In this document: positions 56,767 to 64,000 of the stretch, one piece after another
Layout of the letters: every line of letters starts with the position of its first letter
Numbering within the stretch: the stretch's first letter is position 1
Source: Bacillus massilinigeriensis
GTDB lineage: Bacteria > Bacillota > Bacilli > Bacillales > Cytobacillaceae
DNA length: 64,000 nt
NCBI RefSeq assembly: GCF_900111815.1
Contig: NZ_LT630004.1
Coordinates: forward strand, 2,187,501-2,251,500
Direction: 5' to 3'
Translations under genes and position numbers: made by a program
Notes under the pieces: model-generated
Seen by the model: only the letters and a program-made list of their open reading frames with translations
What the model was told of the DNA's origin: nothing
Database searches by the model: none

Positions 56767-58485
56767 TTAATCTTCCATTGTTGACAGATCACCTGTCGGT
56801 AAATCTAGCTCCCAGGCTTTCAGCACGCGGCGCATGATTTTACCGCTCCGTGTCTTCGGCAGCTTCTCACGAAAATCAATTTCCCGTGGTGCTGCATGAG
56901 CAGCCAAACCTTTTTTCACGAACTGCCGTATTTCTTCTTTCAGCTCTTCAGACTGTTCATATCCTTCCCTTAAGGCAATGAAGGCTTTGATTATCTCTCC
57001 CCTCACCGGATCAGGCTTGCCAATCACTCCTGCCTCAGCGACTGCCGGGTGCTCTACAAGCTTGCTTTCCACCTCAAACGGGCCAACGCGTTCTCCTGAG
57101 GTCATAATAACATCATCAATCCGCCCTTGGAACCAGAAATACCCGCTCTCATCCATATAGGCTGAATCACCCGAAACATACCAATCTCCAGGCATGAAGT
57201 AGGACTCGAACTTTTGTTCATTATTCCAAATTGCCGACATCATGGATGGCCAGCCCTTCTTAATGGCAAGATTCCCCATTCTATACGGCGGCAGTTCATT
57301 TCCCTGGTCATCCACAATCGCTGCCTGCACGCCTGGTATCGGCTTACCCATGGAACCTGGTTTTATTTCCATACAAGGATAGTTGCAAATAAGCTGTGCT
57401 CCTGTTTCCGTCATCCACCATGTATCATGTATGCGCAAGTGGAACACCTTCATCCCCCATCTTACCACTTCGGGATTAAGCGGCTCCCCAACGCTTAAAA
57501 TGTGACGGAGCGATCCAAGACGGAATTTTTTCACTACCTCATCCCCTGCTCCCATGAGCATTCTGAAGGCAGTCGGGGCGCTGTACCAAACTGTTACACC
57601 ATACTCCTCGATCATTTTGTACCATGTTTCAGGATTGAAGCGCCCTCCGATGACTACATTTGAAGTTCCGGTCAGCCATGGACCGAAAATACCGTAGGAT
57701 GTTCCAGTCACCCAGCCTGGATCAGCTGTGCACCAATAAACATCTTCCTCCTTCAAATCCAGCACCCATTTTGCTGTCTGATATTGCTGCATCATCGCAT
57801 TATGAACATGGAGAACACCTTTAGGTTTTCCAGTCGAACCGGAAGTATAGTGAAGAATCATTCCGTCCGTCCGCTCCACCCATTCCATTTGCAGATCTCT
57901 AGAGGCTTCAGCTAGCTTATGATTGAAATCAATCGTTTGGCTTGATTCTTCTACGTCATTGCCGACAAGGAAAATTCTCTTTAAAGCAGGCAGTTCTTCA
58001 ACAGGTACTCGTTCTAGCAGTTCCGGTGTCGTAACAAGTACTTTCGCTTCGCTATCGAAAAGACGGTCTCGAACAGCTCCTTCCATGAAAGCCTCAAACA
58101 AAGGCCCTACAATGGCACCAAGCTTTATGGCACCAAGAATAGCAAAATAAAGCTCGGGTGACCTAGGCATGAAAATAAATACTCGGTCCCCCTTTTCCAC
58201 GTCTCCATAAGCTTTAAGGACATTACCTGCCTTATTTGTCAGATCCTTCATTTCTTTGAAAGTGTATTTTTCCTTCCGAACCCCATCCTGGTAGTAGAGC
58301 GCAATCTTATTCTTTCTGAACCCGATTGCATGCCGATCAATTGCCTCATAAGCCATATTGACCTTTCCTGTCTCATGCCAGCTGAACTCCCGTTTCGTAT
58401 CCTCCCAGTTAAAATCGCTGTACGCTCGATCATAATCTGCTAAATTATACTCGCCCTTGATAGCTGGCAAGGCTTCCACTTTCAT
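56767..58485 (-). CDS. acsA: Acetyl-CoA synthetase
   Basis: Activates acetate to acetyl-CoA for growth on acetate or recapture of overflow product. The 572-residue ANL ligase has LHYTSGSTGKPKGVLHVH (A3), DTWWMTETGAQLICNYP (A5), GYFWFQGRIDDVIMTSGERVGP (part) and the A10 lysine in PKTRSGKIMRRVLKAWELD. In B. subtilis that Lys is acetylated by AcuA and freed by AcuC. ATG at 58485 comes after GGGGGATGGGGAT; the longer frame lacks a ribosome site. Divergent from acuABC. Confidence 0.97.
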   Translation of the reverse strand: MKVEALPAIKGEYNLADYDRAYSDFNWEDTKREFSWHETGKVNMAYEAIDRHAIGFRKNKIALYYQDGVRKEKYTFKEMKDLTNKAGNVLKAYGDVEKGDRVFIFMPRSPELYFAILGAIKLGAIVGPLFEAFMEGAVRDRLFDSEAKVLVTTPELLERVPVEELPALKRIFLVGNDVEESSQTIDFNHKLAEASRDLQMEWVERTDGMILHYTSGSTGKPKGVLHVHNAMMQQYQTAKWVLDLKEEDVYWCTADPGWVTGTSYGIFGPWLTGTSNVVIGGRFNPETWYKMIEEYGVTVWYSAPTAFRMLMGAGDEVVKKFRLGSLRHILSVGEPLNPEVVRWGMKVFHLRIHDTWWMTETGAQLICNYPCMEIKPGSMGKPIPGVQAAIVDDQGNELPPYRMGNLAIKKGWPSMMSAIWNNEQKFESYFMPGDWYVSGDSAYMDESGYFWFQGRIDDVIMTSGERVGPFEVESKLVEHPAVAEAGVIGKPDPVRGEIIKAFIALREGYEQSEELKEEIRQFVKKGLAAHAAPREIDFREKLPKTRSGKIMRRVLKAWELDLPTGDLSTMED

Positions 58486-58519
58486 ATCCCCATCCCCCTT
58501 GCAATGATGTTTATCAAAC

Positions 58520-58548
58520 ATTATAGTATAATTTGCATCTTTTCTCAA
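58520..58548 (-). promoter_or_regulatory. sigma-A promoter of acsA
   Basis: TTGAGA - 17 bp - TATAAT on the minus strand, about 35 bp before the acsA start codon. Confidence 0.75.
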
Positions 58549-58588
58549 TTTTTAAAAAATTTACTTCTACAAACTCTATTGTATTCGT

Positions 58589-58603
58589 ATATTACAGAAA
58601 ATT
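58589..58603. promoter_or_regulatory. CodY-box-like sequence between acsA and acuA
   Basis: ATATTACAGAAAATT matches 12 of 15 positions of the CodY consensus AATTTTCWGAAAATT. It lies between the divergent promoters. acsA is a CodY target in B. subtilis. Confidence 0.4.
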
Positions 58604-58677
58604 TCGTTAAATCTCTTTTTAACCTTGGAATTTATGTATAATAGTGGTATGCATATTCGTATTCGGGTGGTGAACTA

Positions 58678-59310
58678 ATGGAACATATAAAGACCTATAA
58701 TGCAAAAGTATTGAAAACCTCTTACGGTCCCGTCATCATTGAGGGGCCAATCTCTCCTGCTCAGCTCGCAGGCCATAACTTCCATTCAGATTTGGTAGCA
58801 TTCCGCCAACCCGCACAGCAGCACAAAGCCCTTGTCGAAATAGCTGGCCTTCCCGAGGGAAGGATTATCGTAGCTAGAAGCGGAGATACGGTAGTAGGTT
58901 ATGTTACCTTCCTTTATCCCGATCCTCTTGAGAGATGGTCGGAAGGAAAAATGGAAGATTTGATTGAACTTGGGGCTATTGAAGTGATACCTAAGTTCAG
59001 GGGATGCGGAGTCGGAAAAGCGCTTTTGACAGTCTCCATGATGGATGATGCAATGGAAGACTATATCGTCATCACAACCGAATACTATTGGCACTGGGAC
59101 TTGAAAGGAACCGGTCTGAATGTATGGGAATACAGGAAAGTAATGGAAAAAATGATGAACGCTGGTGGAATGGAGTGGTTTGCAACCGATGATCCAGAAA
59201 TCAGCTCGCATCCTGCAAATTGCCTTATGGCAAGAATCGGGAAAAGAATTCCCCCCGACTCTGTCCAACAATTTGATAGATTACGGTTCAAGAACCGTTT
59301 CATGTACTAA
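58678..59310 (+). CDS. acuA: Protein acetyltransferase AcuA
   Basis: GNAT-fold enzyme that acetylates the A10 lysine of AcsA and so shuts it off when acetyl-CoA is plentiful. In 210 residues the acetyl-CoA loop is seen as [19 protein letters not shown] (about 104-122), followed by [22 protein letters not shown] (part), a family mark. A TATAAT hexamer occurs about 35 bp upstream without a clear -35. Starts the acuABC operon, 31 bp before acuB. Confidence 0.95.
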   Translation: MEHIKTYNAKVLKTSYGPVIIEGPISPAQLAGHNFHSDLVAFRQPAQQHKALVEIAGLPEGRIIVARSGDTVVGYVTFLYPDPLERWSEGKMEDLIELGAIEVIPKFRGCGVGKALLTVSMMDDAMEDYIVITTEYYWHWDLKGTGLNVWEYRKVMEKMMNAGGMEWFATDDPEISSHPANCLMARIGKRIPPDSVQQFDRLRFKNRFMY

Positions 59311-59341
59311 TAAACGAAATCGTTCAGTTAGGAGGATAAGG

Positions 59342-59989
59342 ATGATTGTTGAAGAAATCATGAAGACGGAGGTTGCCACCTTATCACCTGAAAACACTAT
59401 CGAGGATGCCGTCAAGCTGATGGAATTAAAGAAAATACGTCATCTTCCCATCCTTTGTTTGGATGGGAAATTAGAAGGCCTTGTTACAGATCGGGATATC
59501 CGGGCTGCTATGCCTTCAATCTTTGAGCTTGGAGAAAATAGTTGGGAACTGCAAAAACCTTTGCGATCAATAATGAAAAGGAATTTGATCACAGGGCATC
59601 CTCTCGATTTTGTGGAAGAAGTTGCAGCACTTTTTTATGAACATCATATTGGATGTTTACCAATCGTATCAGATGGGAAACTGGCAGGCATTGTAACTGA
59701 AACAGACATGCTCCATACGCTTGTTGCATTGACAGGAGCCCTTCAGCCTGGCTCCCAGATAGAGATTAAAGTTCCAAATAAGTCAGGGATGCTCTGCAAT
59801 ATTGCATCTATCATCAGCGAACGTAAAGCGAATATACTAAGTGTCCTTGTTTATCCTGACAGAAACGATGAAAACAGCAAGATTCTGGCGATTAGAATCC
59901 AGACGATGAATCCAATAGCTATCATTGATGATTTAAAAACAGCTGGTCATCATGTGCTTTGGCCCAACCTTCCGGGTGTTTCTTCATGA
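59342..59989 (+). CDS. acuB: CBS-ACT domain protein AcuB
   Basis: A 215-residue protein with two CBS repeats (about 1-60 and 70-135; [41 protein letters not shown] in part) and a C-terminal ACT domain (about 138-210). It is kept in the acetoin/acetate utilisation operon with acuA and acuC; biochemical role unknown, presumably a nucleotide sensor. ATG at 59342 follows AGGAGG; the longer open frame overlapping acuA is an artefact. The stop overlaps acuC start (ATGA). Confidence 0.93.
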   Translation: MIVEEIMKTEVATLSPENTIEDAVKLMELKKIRHLPILCLDGKLEGLVTDRDIRAAMPSIFELGENSWELQKPLRSIMKRNLITGHPLDFVEEVAALFYEHHIGCLPIVSDGKLAGIVTETDMLHTLVALTGALQPGSQIEIKVPNKSGMLCNIASIISERKANILSVLVYPDRNDENSKILAIRIQTMNPIAIIDDLKTAGHHVLWPNLPGVSS

Positions 59990-61158
59990 GCGGGCGCTCT
60001 GTTTTTGTCTTTTCCGAAGAACTGTTAAACTACAGATTTAACGCAAACCACCCTTTCAATCAGCAGCGTTTGAAACTAACGCTGGATTTGCTCAAGAAAA
60101 ACGGGAGCATATCGGACAATGATATTATTGCTCCCAGGACTGCTTCCATGGACGAACTGTGTCTCGTCCATGACCCGGAATATGTGCAAGCTGTCATGAA
60201 AGCCGGCAAAGGAGAACTATCCGCAGAAAAAGGGGAAAGTTATGGACTTGGTACAGAGGATACTCCTGTTTTTCCGAATATGCATGAGGCAAGTGCGCTT
60301 TTAGCAGGAGGTACACTGACAGCCGTAGATGCTGTTATGGAAGAAAAAGCGGAGCACGCGTTACATCTGGGCGGAGGGCTTCACCATGGATTCCGGGGAA
60401 AAGCGTCTGGATTCTGTATTTACAATGACAGTTCCGTTGCGATCAAATACATGCAGGAAAAATATAAGGCAAGAGTGCTATATGTGGACACAGATGCCCA
60501 TCATGGAGACGGCGTTCAATGGTCTTTCTATGATGACCCTGATGTTTGCACTCTTTCGATTCATGAAACCGGCCGCTATCTCTTTCCCGGTACTGGAAAT
60601 GTAAATGAGCGAGGGCAAGGGAAAGGCTATGGGTTCTCCTTCAATATTCCGGTTGATGCTTTTACGGAAGATGAATCATGGCTAGATGCCTACTCACAGG
60701 CAATAACAGAAGTGGCTGATTTTTTTAAACCAGATGTTATTCTTACCCAAAATGGAGCAGATGCCCATTATTTTGATCCACTCACCCATCTCTCCTCCAC
60801 GATGAAAATATTCAGAGAAATACCGAAGCTGGCGCACAGAGTCGCACACCAATACTGCAACGGACGCTGGATTGCTGTAGGCGGGGGAGGCTATGATATT
60901 TGGAGGGTCGTTCCAAGGGCATGGGCACTAATATGGCATGAAATGACCGAAAACTCAAATTGTTATGGCAGTTTGCCGAAAGAATGGTTGGAAGAATGGC
61001 AAATTTCAGCTCCTATCATTCTTCCTAAAGAGTGGGACGACCCGAATAATTTGTATGAACCAATCCCAAGGAAACCAGAGATTACGGAGAAAAACGCCAA
61101 GACTTTGGAAAAAGCACTATACCCAATCCGGAGCCATAAAAAATTGCCCACAACTTAA
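59986..61158 (+). CDS. acuC: Protein deacetylase AcuC
   Basis: Zinc-dependent class I HDAC-like lysine deacetylase that reactivates acetylated AcsA. In 390 residues: [18 protein letters not shown] with the two active-site histidines, [17 protein letters not shown] (zinc Asp and His), FLPGTGN-like [24 protein letters not shown] and [10 protein letters not shown] with the catalytic Tyr. ATG overlaps the acuB stop. Last gene of acuABC; the motPS stator genes that follow in B. subtilis are missing, and ccpA comes next in the opposite direction. Confidence 0.95.
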   Translation: MSGRSVFVFSEELLNYRFNANHPFNQQRLKLTLDLLKKNGSISDNDIIAPRTASMDELCLVHDPEYVQAVMKAGKGELSAEKGESYGLGTEDTPVFPNMHEASALLAGGTLTAVDAVMEEKAEHALHLGGGLHHGFRGKASGFCIYNDSSVAIKYMQEKYKARVLYVDTDAHHGDGVQWSFYDDPDVCTLSIHETGRYLFPGTGNVNERGQGKGYGFSFNIPVDAFTEDESWLDAYSQAITEVADFFKPDVILTQNGADAHYFDPLTHLSSTMKIFREIPKLAHRVAHQYCNGRWIAVGGGGYDIWRVVPRAWALIWHEMTENSNCYGSLPKEWLEEWQISAPIILPKEWDDPNNLYEPIPRKPEITEKNAKTLEKALYPIRSHKKLPTT

Positions 61159-61193
61159 AAACACCCATTCCGAGATGGAATGGGTGTTTATTC
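61157..61193. terminator. bidirectional terminator acuC/ccpA
   Basis: Stem AAACACCCATTCC / GGAATGGGTGTTT with a 5-nt loop. Confidence 0.92.
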
Positions 61194-62203
61194 TATTGTT
61201 TCGTTGATGCCCTGTATTCAATCCGATGAGGAAGAGTAACGGTATGGCCATGGACCGCTTCTTTATTCATCAACTTAGTCAACAGCCTCATTGCCACTGC
61301 ACCAATGTCATAAAGCGGCTGAACGACACTTGTCAACTGCGGCCTTACCATCAATGCCATCCTCGTATTATCAGAGCTGATCACTTCAAAGTCGTCAGGC
61401 ACATTGTAGCCATTGTCCATTGCACCGTGCACAACGCCAAGTGCCATTTCATCGGATGCAACAATGATAGCCGTCGGTTTTTCTTCCAATTCTACCAGCT
61501 TTTCAATTGCCTCAATGCCTGAGTCATATGTATAATCTCCCTCAAGGATGAATTCATCTTGCACTGATATGCCGCTGTCCTGCAAAGCTCTTTTGTATCC
61601 TGGCAGTTTCTTATCGTTATTAATTGGTTCACGCAATGGTCCAATGACAAACGCAATCCTGTTATGTCCCTTTTCAATCAATGCTTTAACTGAATCGTAC
61701 GTGGCAGTTTCGTAATCGATATTCACCGATGGAATTGATTCTGTCTCTTCGATGGAACCAGCTAAAACAATCGGAACTGGAGACTTTTTAAATTCTTCTA
61801 CATGCTCCTCCGTAATGTTACCACCCATGAATACGATACCATCAACTTGTTTTCCAAGCATAGTGTTCAAAAGGTGAAGTTCTTTTTCTTTATTCTGGTC
61901 CGAATTACTGAGGATAATATTGTATTTGTACATGGTTGCAATATCTTCAATTCCTCTAGTAAGTTCACCGAAAAACGGACTGGAAATATCGGGGATGATG
62001 ACACCGACAGTGGTAGTTTTTTTGCTCGCAAGCCCCCGAGCCACTGCATTTGGCCTATACCCAAGGCGATCAATCACTTCCATTACTTTCTTCCTCGTAG
62101 CAGGTTTTACATTCGGATTTCCATTGACTACCCGGGAAACCGTTGCCATTGAAACGTTAGCTTCTCTTGCTACATCGTATATCGTAATATTCACTAATTC
62201 CAT
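61193..62203 (-). CDS. ccpA: Catabolite control protein A
   Basis: LacI-family master regulator of carbon catabolite control; with Ser46-phosphorylated HPr it binds cre sites. The N-terminal [23 protein letters not shown] and hinge [19 protein letters not shown] are almost as in B. subtilis and B. megaterium CcpA, followed by the periplasmic-binding-like core (about 60-336). ATG at 62203 (3 nt from GGAG) and GTG at 62194 (12 nt from it, giving the family N-terminus MNITIYDV) are both possible starts. Next to aroA as in other Bacillus. Confidence 0.97.
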   Translation of the reverse strand: MELVNITIYDVAREANVSMATVSRVVNGNPNVKPATRKKVMEVIDRLGYRPNAVARGLASKKTTTVGVIIPDISSPFFGELTRGIEDIATMYKYNIILSNSDQNKEKELHLLNTMLGKQVDGIVFMGGNITEEHVEEFKKSPVPIVLAGSIEETESIPSVNIDYETATYDSVKALIEKGHNRIAFVIGPLREPINNDKKLPGYKRALQDSGISVQDEFILEGDYTYDSGIEAIEKLVELEEKPTAIIVASDEMALGVVHGAMDNGYNVPDDFEVISSDNTRMALMVRPQLTSVVQPLYDIGAVAMRLLTKLMNKEAVHGHTVTLPHRIEYRASTKQ

Positions 62204-62370
62204 TCACTCCTTCAATTCTTGCTTAACCATATTGTTTATTTTAGAACAAAACATGGCTGAATCAGCATTTTATTAGATTGTGATATGTCAAACATAATTA
62301 ATTATACTTTATCATACGACATGCAAGCCCCTCAAGCAATGTTCAAACGAGAGAAAGTGTAATTTTACGG

Positions 62371-62400
62371 CAAAAGCCTCCCCAAAAAAGGAGAGGCTTC
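62371..62400 (-). terminator. terminator of aroA
   Basis: Stem AAGCCTCTC / GGGAGGCTT around an A/T-rich loop, then TTTTGCC on the minus strand. Confidence 0.75.
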
Positions 62401-62415
62401 TACTGCACAGCAACT

Positions 62416-63492
62416 TTAAAGGCTGACGAAGGATGATTTCTTTATTTGTGAAACAAACTCATCAAACTGCTTCAAATCCATTTGCTGTGCATTATCCGAC
62501 AAGGCAACGGCAGGATCCGGATGAACCTCTGCCATTACACCATCTGCCCCAATAGCAATCGCGGCCTTGGCTGCAGGCAGCAGAAGATCCCTCCTTCCGG
62601 TGGAATGCGTCACATCAACCATGACAGGCAAATGGGTTTCCTGTTTCAGAATTGGGACGGCAGAAATATCAAGCGTATTCCGCGTTGCACGTTCGTACGT
62701 CCGGATTCCACGTTCACAGAGAATGATTCTTCCATTTCCCTGAGCCATTATATATTCAGCAGCATTAATGAACTCTTCTATTGTGGCAGAAAGACCACGT
62801 TTTAACAGTACTGGTTTGTCGGCAGCTCCTGCAGCTTTCAATAATTCAAAGTTCTGCATATTTCTTGCACCAATTTGGATGACATCCAAATATTCCATAG
62901 CGGTTTCAATGTCATTAGGGTGTACAATCTCGCTGATGACACCAAGATTATACTCTTTTGCCACGCGCTTTAATATCTTCAAGCCTTCTAATCCAAGCCC
63001 CTGGAAGTCATATGGGGAGGTCCTTGGCTTGTATGCCCCTCCACGCAAAAGCTTAAATCCTTTTTCTTTAACACTTTCAGCCACCTTTGCAACTTGCTCG
63101 TAGGATTCGACAGAACATGGCCCAAACACAAAGTGTGGCAAGCCATCACCGATTCTTTCCCCATTCACTTCGACAATCGTATCCTCAGGTTTTTTCTTGC
63201 GTGAGACAAGCAATGCTTTACGATGGTCATCAGCTTGAAGTTCGAGACCAGCCTTAAAGATCTCCTTAAAAATATGCTCAATTGTCGAACTTTCAAACGG
63301 TCCGTTGTTGTTCTCTTTAATGGAATTGAGCATATCCCGCTCTCGGACAGGGTCATAGCGGTATACTCCCTGGGTTTCCTTAGCCCGCCCGATTTCCTGA
63401 ACTAAAAGTGCTCGTTCATTGATTAGGGAAAGAAGCTGCAAATTTAATTCGTCTACTCGTTGTCTTAGCTGATCCAGTTCATTATTGCCCAA
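62416..63492 (-). CDS. aroA: Bifunctional DAHP synthase / chorismate mutase
   Basis: Starts aromatic amino-acid synthesis by joining phosphoenolpyruvate and erythrose 4-phosphate. The N-terminal chorismate mutase domain (about 1-90, [20 protein letters not shown], part) senses chorismate or prephenate; the class I-beta DAHP synthase barrel follows ([35 protein letters not shown] in part, [15 protein letters not shown]). The 358-residue fusion is typical of Bacillus AroA (also called AroG). Own promoter upstream. Confidence 0.96.
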   Translation of the reverse strand: MGNNELDQLRQRVDELNLQLLSLINERALLVQEIGRAKETQGVYRYDPVRERDMLNSIKENNNGPFESSTIEHIFKEIFKAGLELQADDHRKALLVSRKKKPEDTIVEVNGERIGDGLPHFVFGPCSVESYEQVAKVAESVKEKGFKLLRGGAYKPRTSPYDFQGLGLEGLKILKRVAKEYNLGVISEIVHPNDIETAMEYLDVIQIGARNMQNFELLKAAGAADKPVLLKRGLSATIEEFINAAEYIMAQGNGRIILCERGIRTYERATRNTLDISAVPILKQETHLPVMVDVTHSTGRRDLLLPAAKAAIAIGADGVMAEVHPDPAVALSDNAQQMDLKQFDEFVSQIKKSSFVSL

Positions 63493-63538
63493 TACTCCCC
63501 CGTCCTTTCATTTATCTTGCTCATTTTATTATTAGGTA

Positions 63539-63567
63539 ATTATAAATCATTAAACATGAAAAGTCAT
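63539..63567 (-). promoter_or_regulatory. putative sigma-A promoter of aroA
   Basis: ATGACT - 17 bp - TATAAT on the minus strand, about 45 bp upstream of the aroA start. Confidence 0.5.
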
Positions 63568-63625
63568 CAGATTTCTTTATTAATTAAACGCTTTTCAGCG
63601 TTAAAGCATACAGGAAAATACTTAC

Positions 63626-63653
63626 AATAAAAGCACCCATGGGACAGGGGTGC
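63626..63653 (-). terminator. terminator of ytxJ
   Basis: Stem GCACCC / GGGTGC followed by TTTTATTG on the minus strand, right after the ytxJ stop. Confidence 0.7.
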
Positions 63654-63654
63654 C

Positions 63655-63984
63655 TCAGTTCTTTCCTTCAAATACTTCCGTAAGCGCATTTTCCGTCACT
63701 TTCCAATGAGATGCATGCCAAACCGGCTGACCTTCATGAAAGAAAATGGCCTGGGGAGATTCATGTTTGATGCCGTACTCTTCGGCAATATGGTCAGACA
63801 AAAGCCGAGCTTCCTGTACCGCCAAGTAATAGCAGTTGACTTCTGGCAACCCGGAAAACTTCTCCATTTCTTCAAATGCCGATTGGCTGATTGGACACGT
63901 CAAGCTATGCTTTAACAAAAAAAGCGGCTGCGCTTGTTCCATTAATGTTGTGAAATCTGCAACTGTTTCCAGTTTGTTTATCAT
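63655..63984 (-). CDS. ytxJ: Bacillithiol-system redox protein YtxJ
   Basis: A 109-residue thioredoxin-fold (monothiol bacilliredoxin-like) protein. The active-site segment is FLLKHSLTCPISQSAFEEM, with a single Cys followed by Pro-Ile-Ser. Annotated in Bacillus as part of the bacillithiol system; proven activity is limited. ATG at 63984 lies about 8 nt from GGGAG; a GTG three codons upstream is possible. In B. subtilis the ytxGHJ genes are a sigma-B-responsive unit; ytxH and ytxG would lie beyond the window edge. Confidence 0.9.
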   Translation of the reverse strand: MINKLETVADFTTLMEQAQPLFLLKHSLTCPISQSAFEEMEKFSGLPEVNCYYLAVQEARLLSDHIAEEYGIKHESPQAIFFHEGQPVWHASHWKVTENALTEVFEGKN

Positions 63985-64000
63985 TTCTCCCACTCCCTTT

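Noticed and set aside
59165..59341. N-terminal extension of acuB overlapping acuA
   Set aside because: The homologous N-terminus starts at ATG 59342 after AGGAGG; the extension overlaps acuA in another frame.
63586..63602. Inverted repeat AACGCT / AGCGTT upstream of aroA
   Set aside because: Short stem without T-run and not matching a cre by one base; no basis to call it an operator or terminator.

Overview
The window is chromosomal DNA from an endospore-forming member of the Bacillaceae. Most genes are close relatives of Bacillus subtilis proteins and lie in the order known from the ytvI-pyk-pfkA to ccpA-aroA-ytxJ stretch of that genome. Sporulation genes (ytrH, ytrI, ytfJ, sspA), AT-rich leaders and strong GGAGG ribosome sites agree with this. 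I cannot name the species. There is no prophage, insertion sequence, CRISPR array, tRNA or rRNA.

Layout. (1) 1-12.5 kb, central carbon and lipid precursors: end of ytvI, fxsA, pyk-pfkA, accD-accA, a FadR-type regulator with malic enzyme ytsJ, dnaE, sporulation pair ytrH-ytrI. (2) 12.5-18.5 kb, nucleotide and housekeeping genes: nrnA, ytpI, ytoI, a small membrane ORF, ytkL, an M24 peptidase, and queF behind a preQ1 riboswitch. (3) 18.5-23.2 kb, deoxynucleoside salvage: deoR, deoC, cdd, nupC, then an AmiS/UreI-type channel. A structured repeat sits between deoC and cdd. (4) 23.2-38.2 kb: ppaC, ald, a universal stress protein, argG-argH, moaB, an EcsC-family gene, ackA-ytxK, tpx, ytfI-ytfJ, sppA-yteJ, nadF. 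(5) 38.2-51.1 kb: a second repeat cluster, rarD, acyl-CoA synthetase, sspA, nifZ-thiI, ezrA, a wrecked hisJ, refZ, ytsP, megL, dgcP. (6) 51.1-64 kb: rpsD with its S4 leader, tyrS with a T-box, a class A penicillin-binding protein, divergent acsA and acuABC, ccpA, aroA, ytxJ.

How the genes work together. Pyk and PfkA drive glycolysis; AckA and the AcsA/AcuABC system handle acetate overflow and re-use, and CcpA (encoded here) is the usual governor of that switch. YtsJ yields pyruvate and NADPH and AccDA yields malonyl-CoA. Two almost identical FadR-type palindromes precede accDA and the ytsJ-regulator operon, suggesting that the regulator between them controls both. NifZ and ThiI form a sulfur-transfer pair. 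DeoR, DeoC, Cdd and NupC form a deoxynucleoside uptake and breakdown unit.

Most unusual points: the shared FadR-type operator pair; two tandem clusters of a modular, hairpin-rich repeat that each begin right at a gene's stop codon; and a decayed histidinol-phosphatase gene hisJ at its conserved position between ezrA and refZ.
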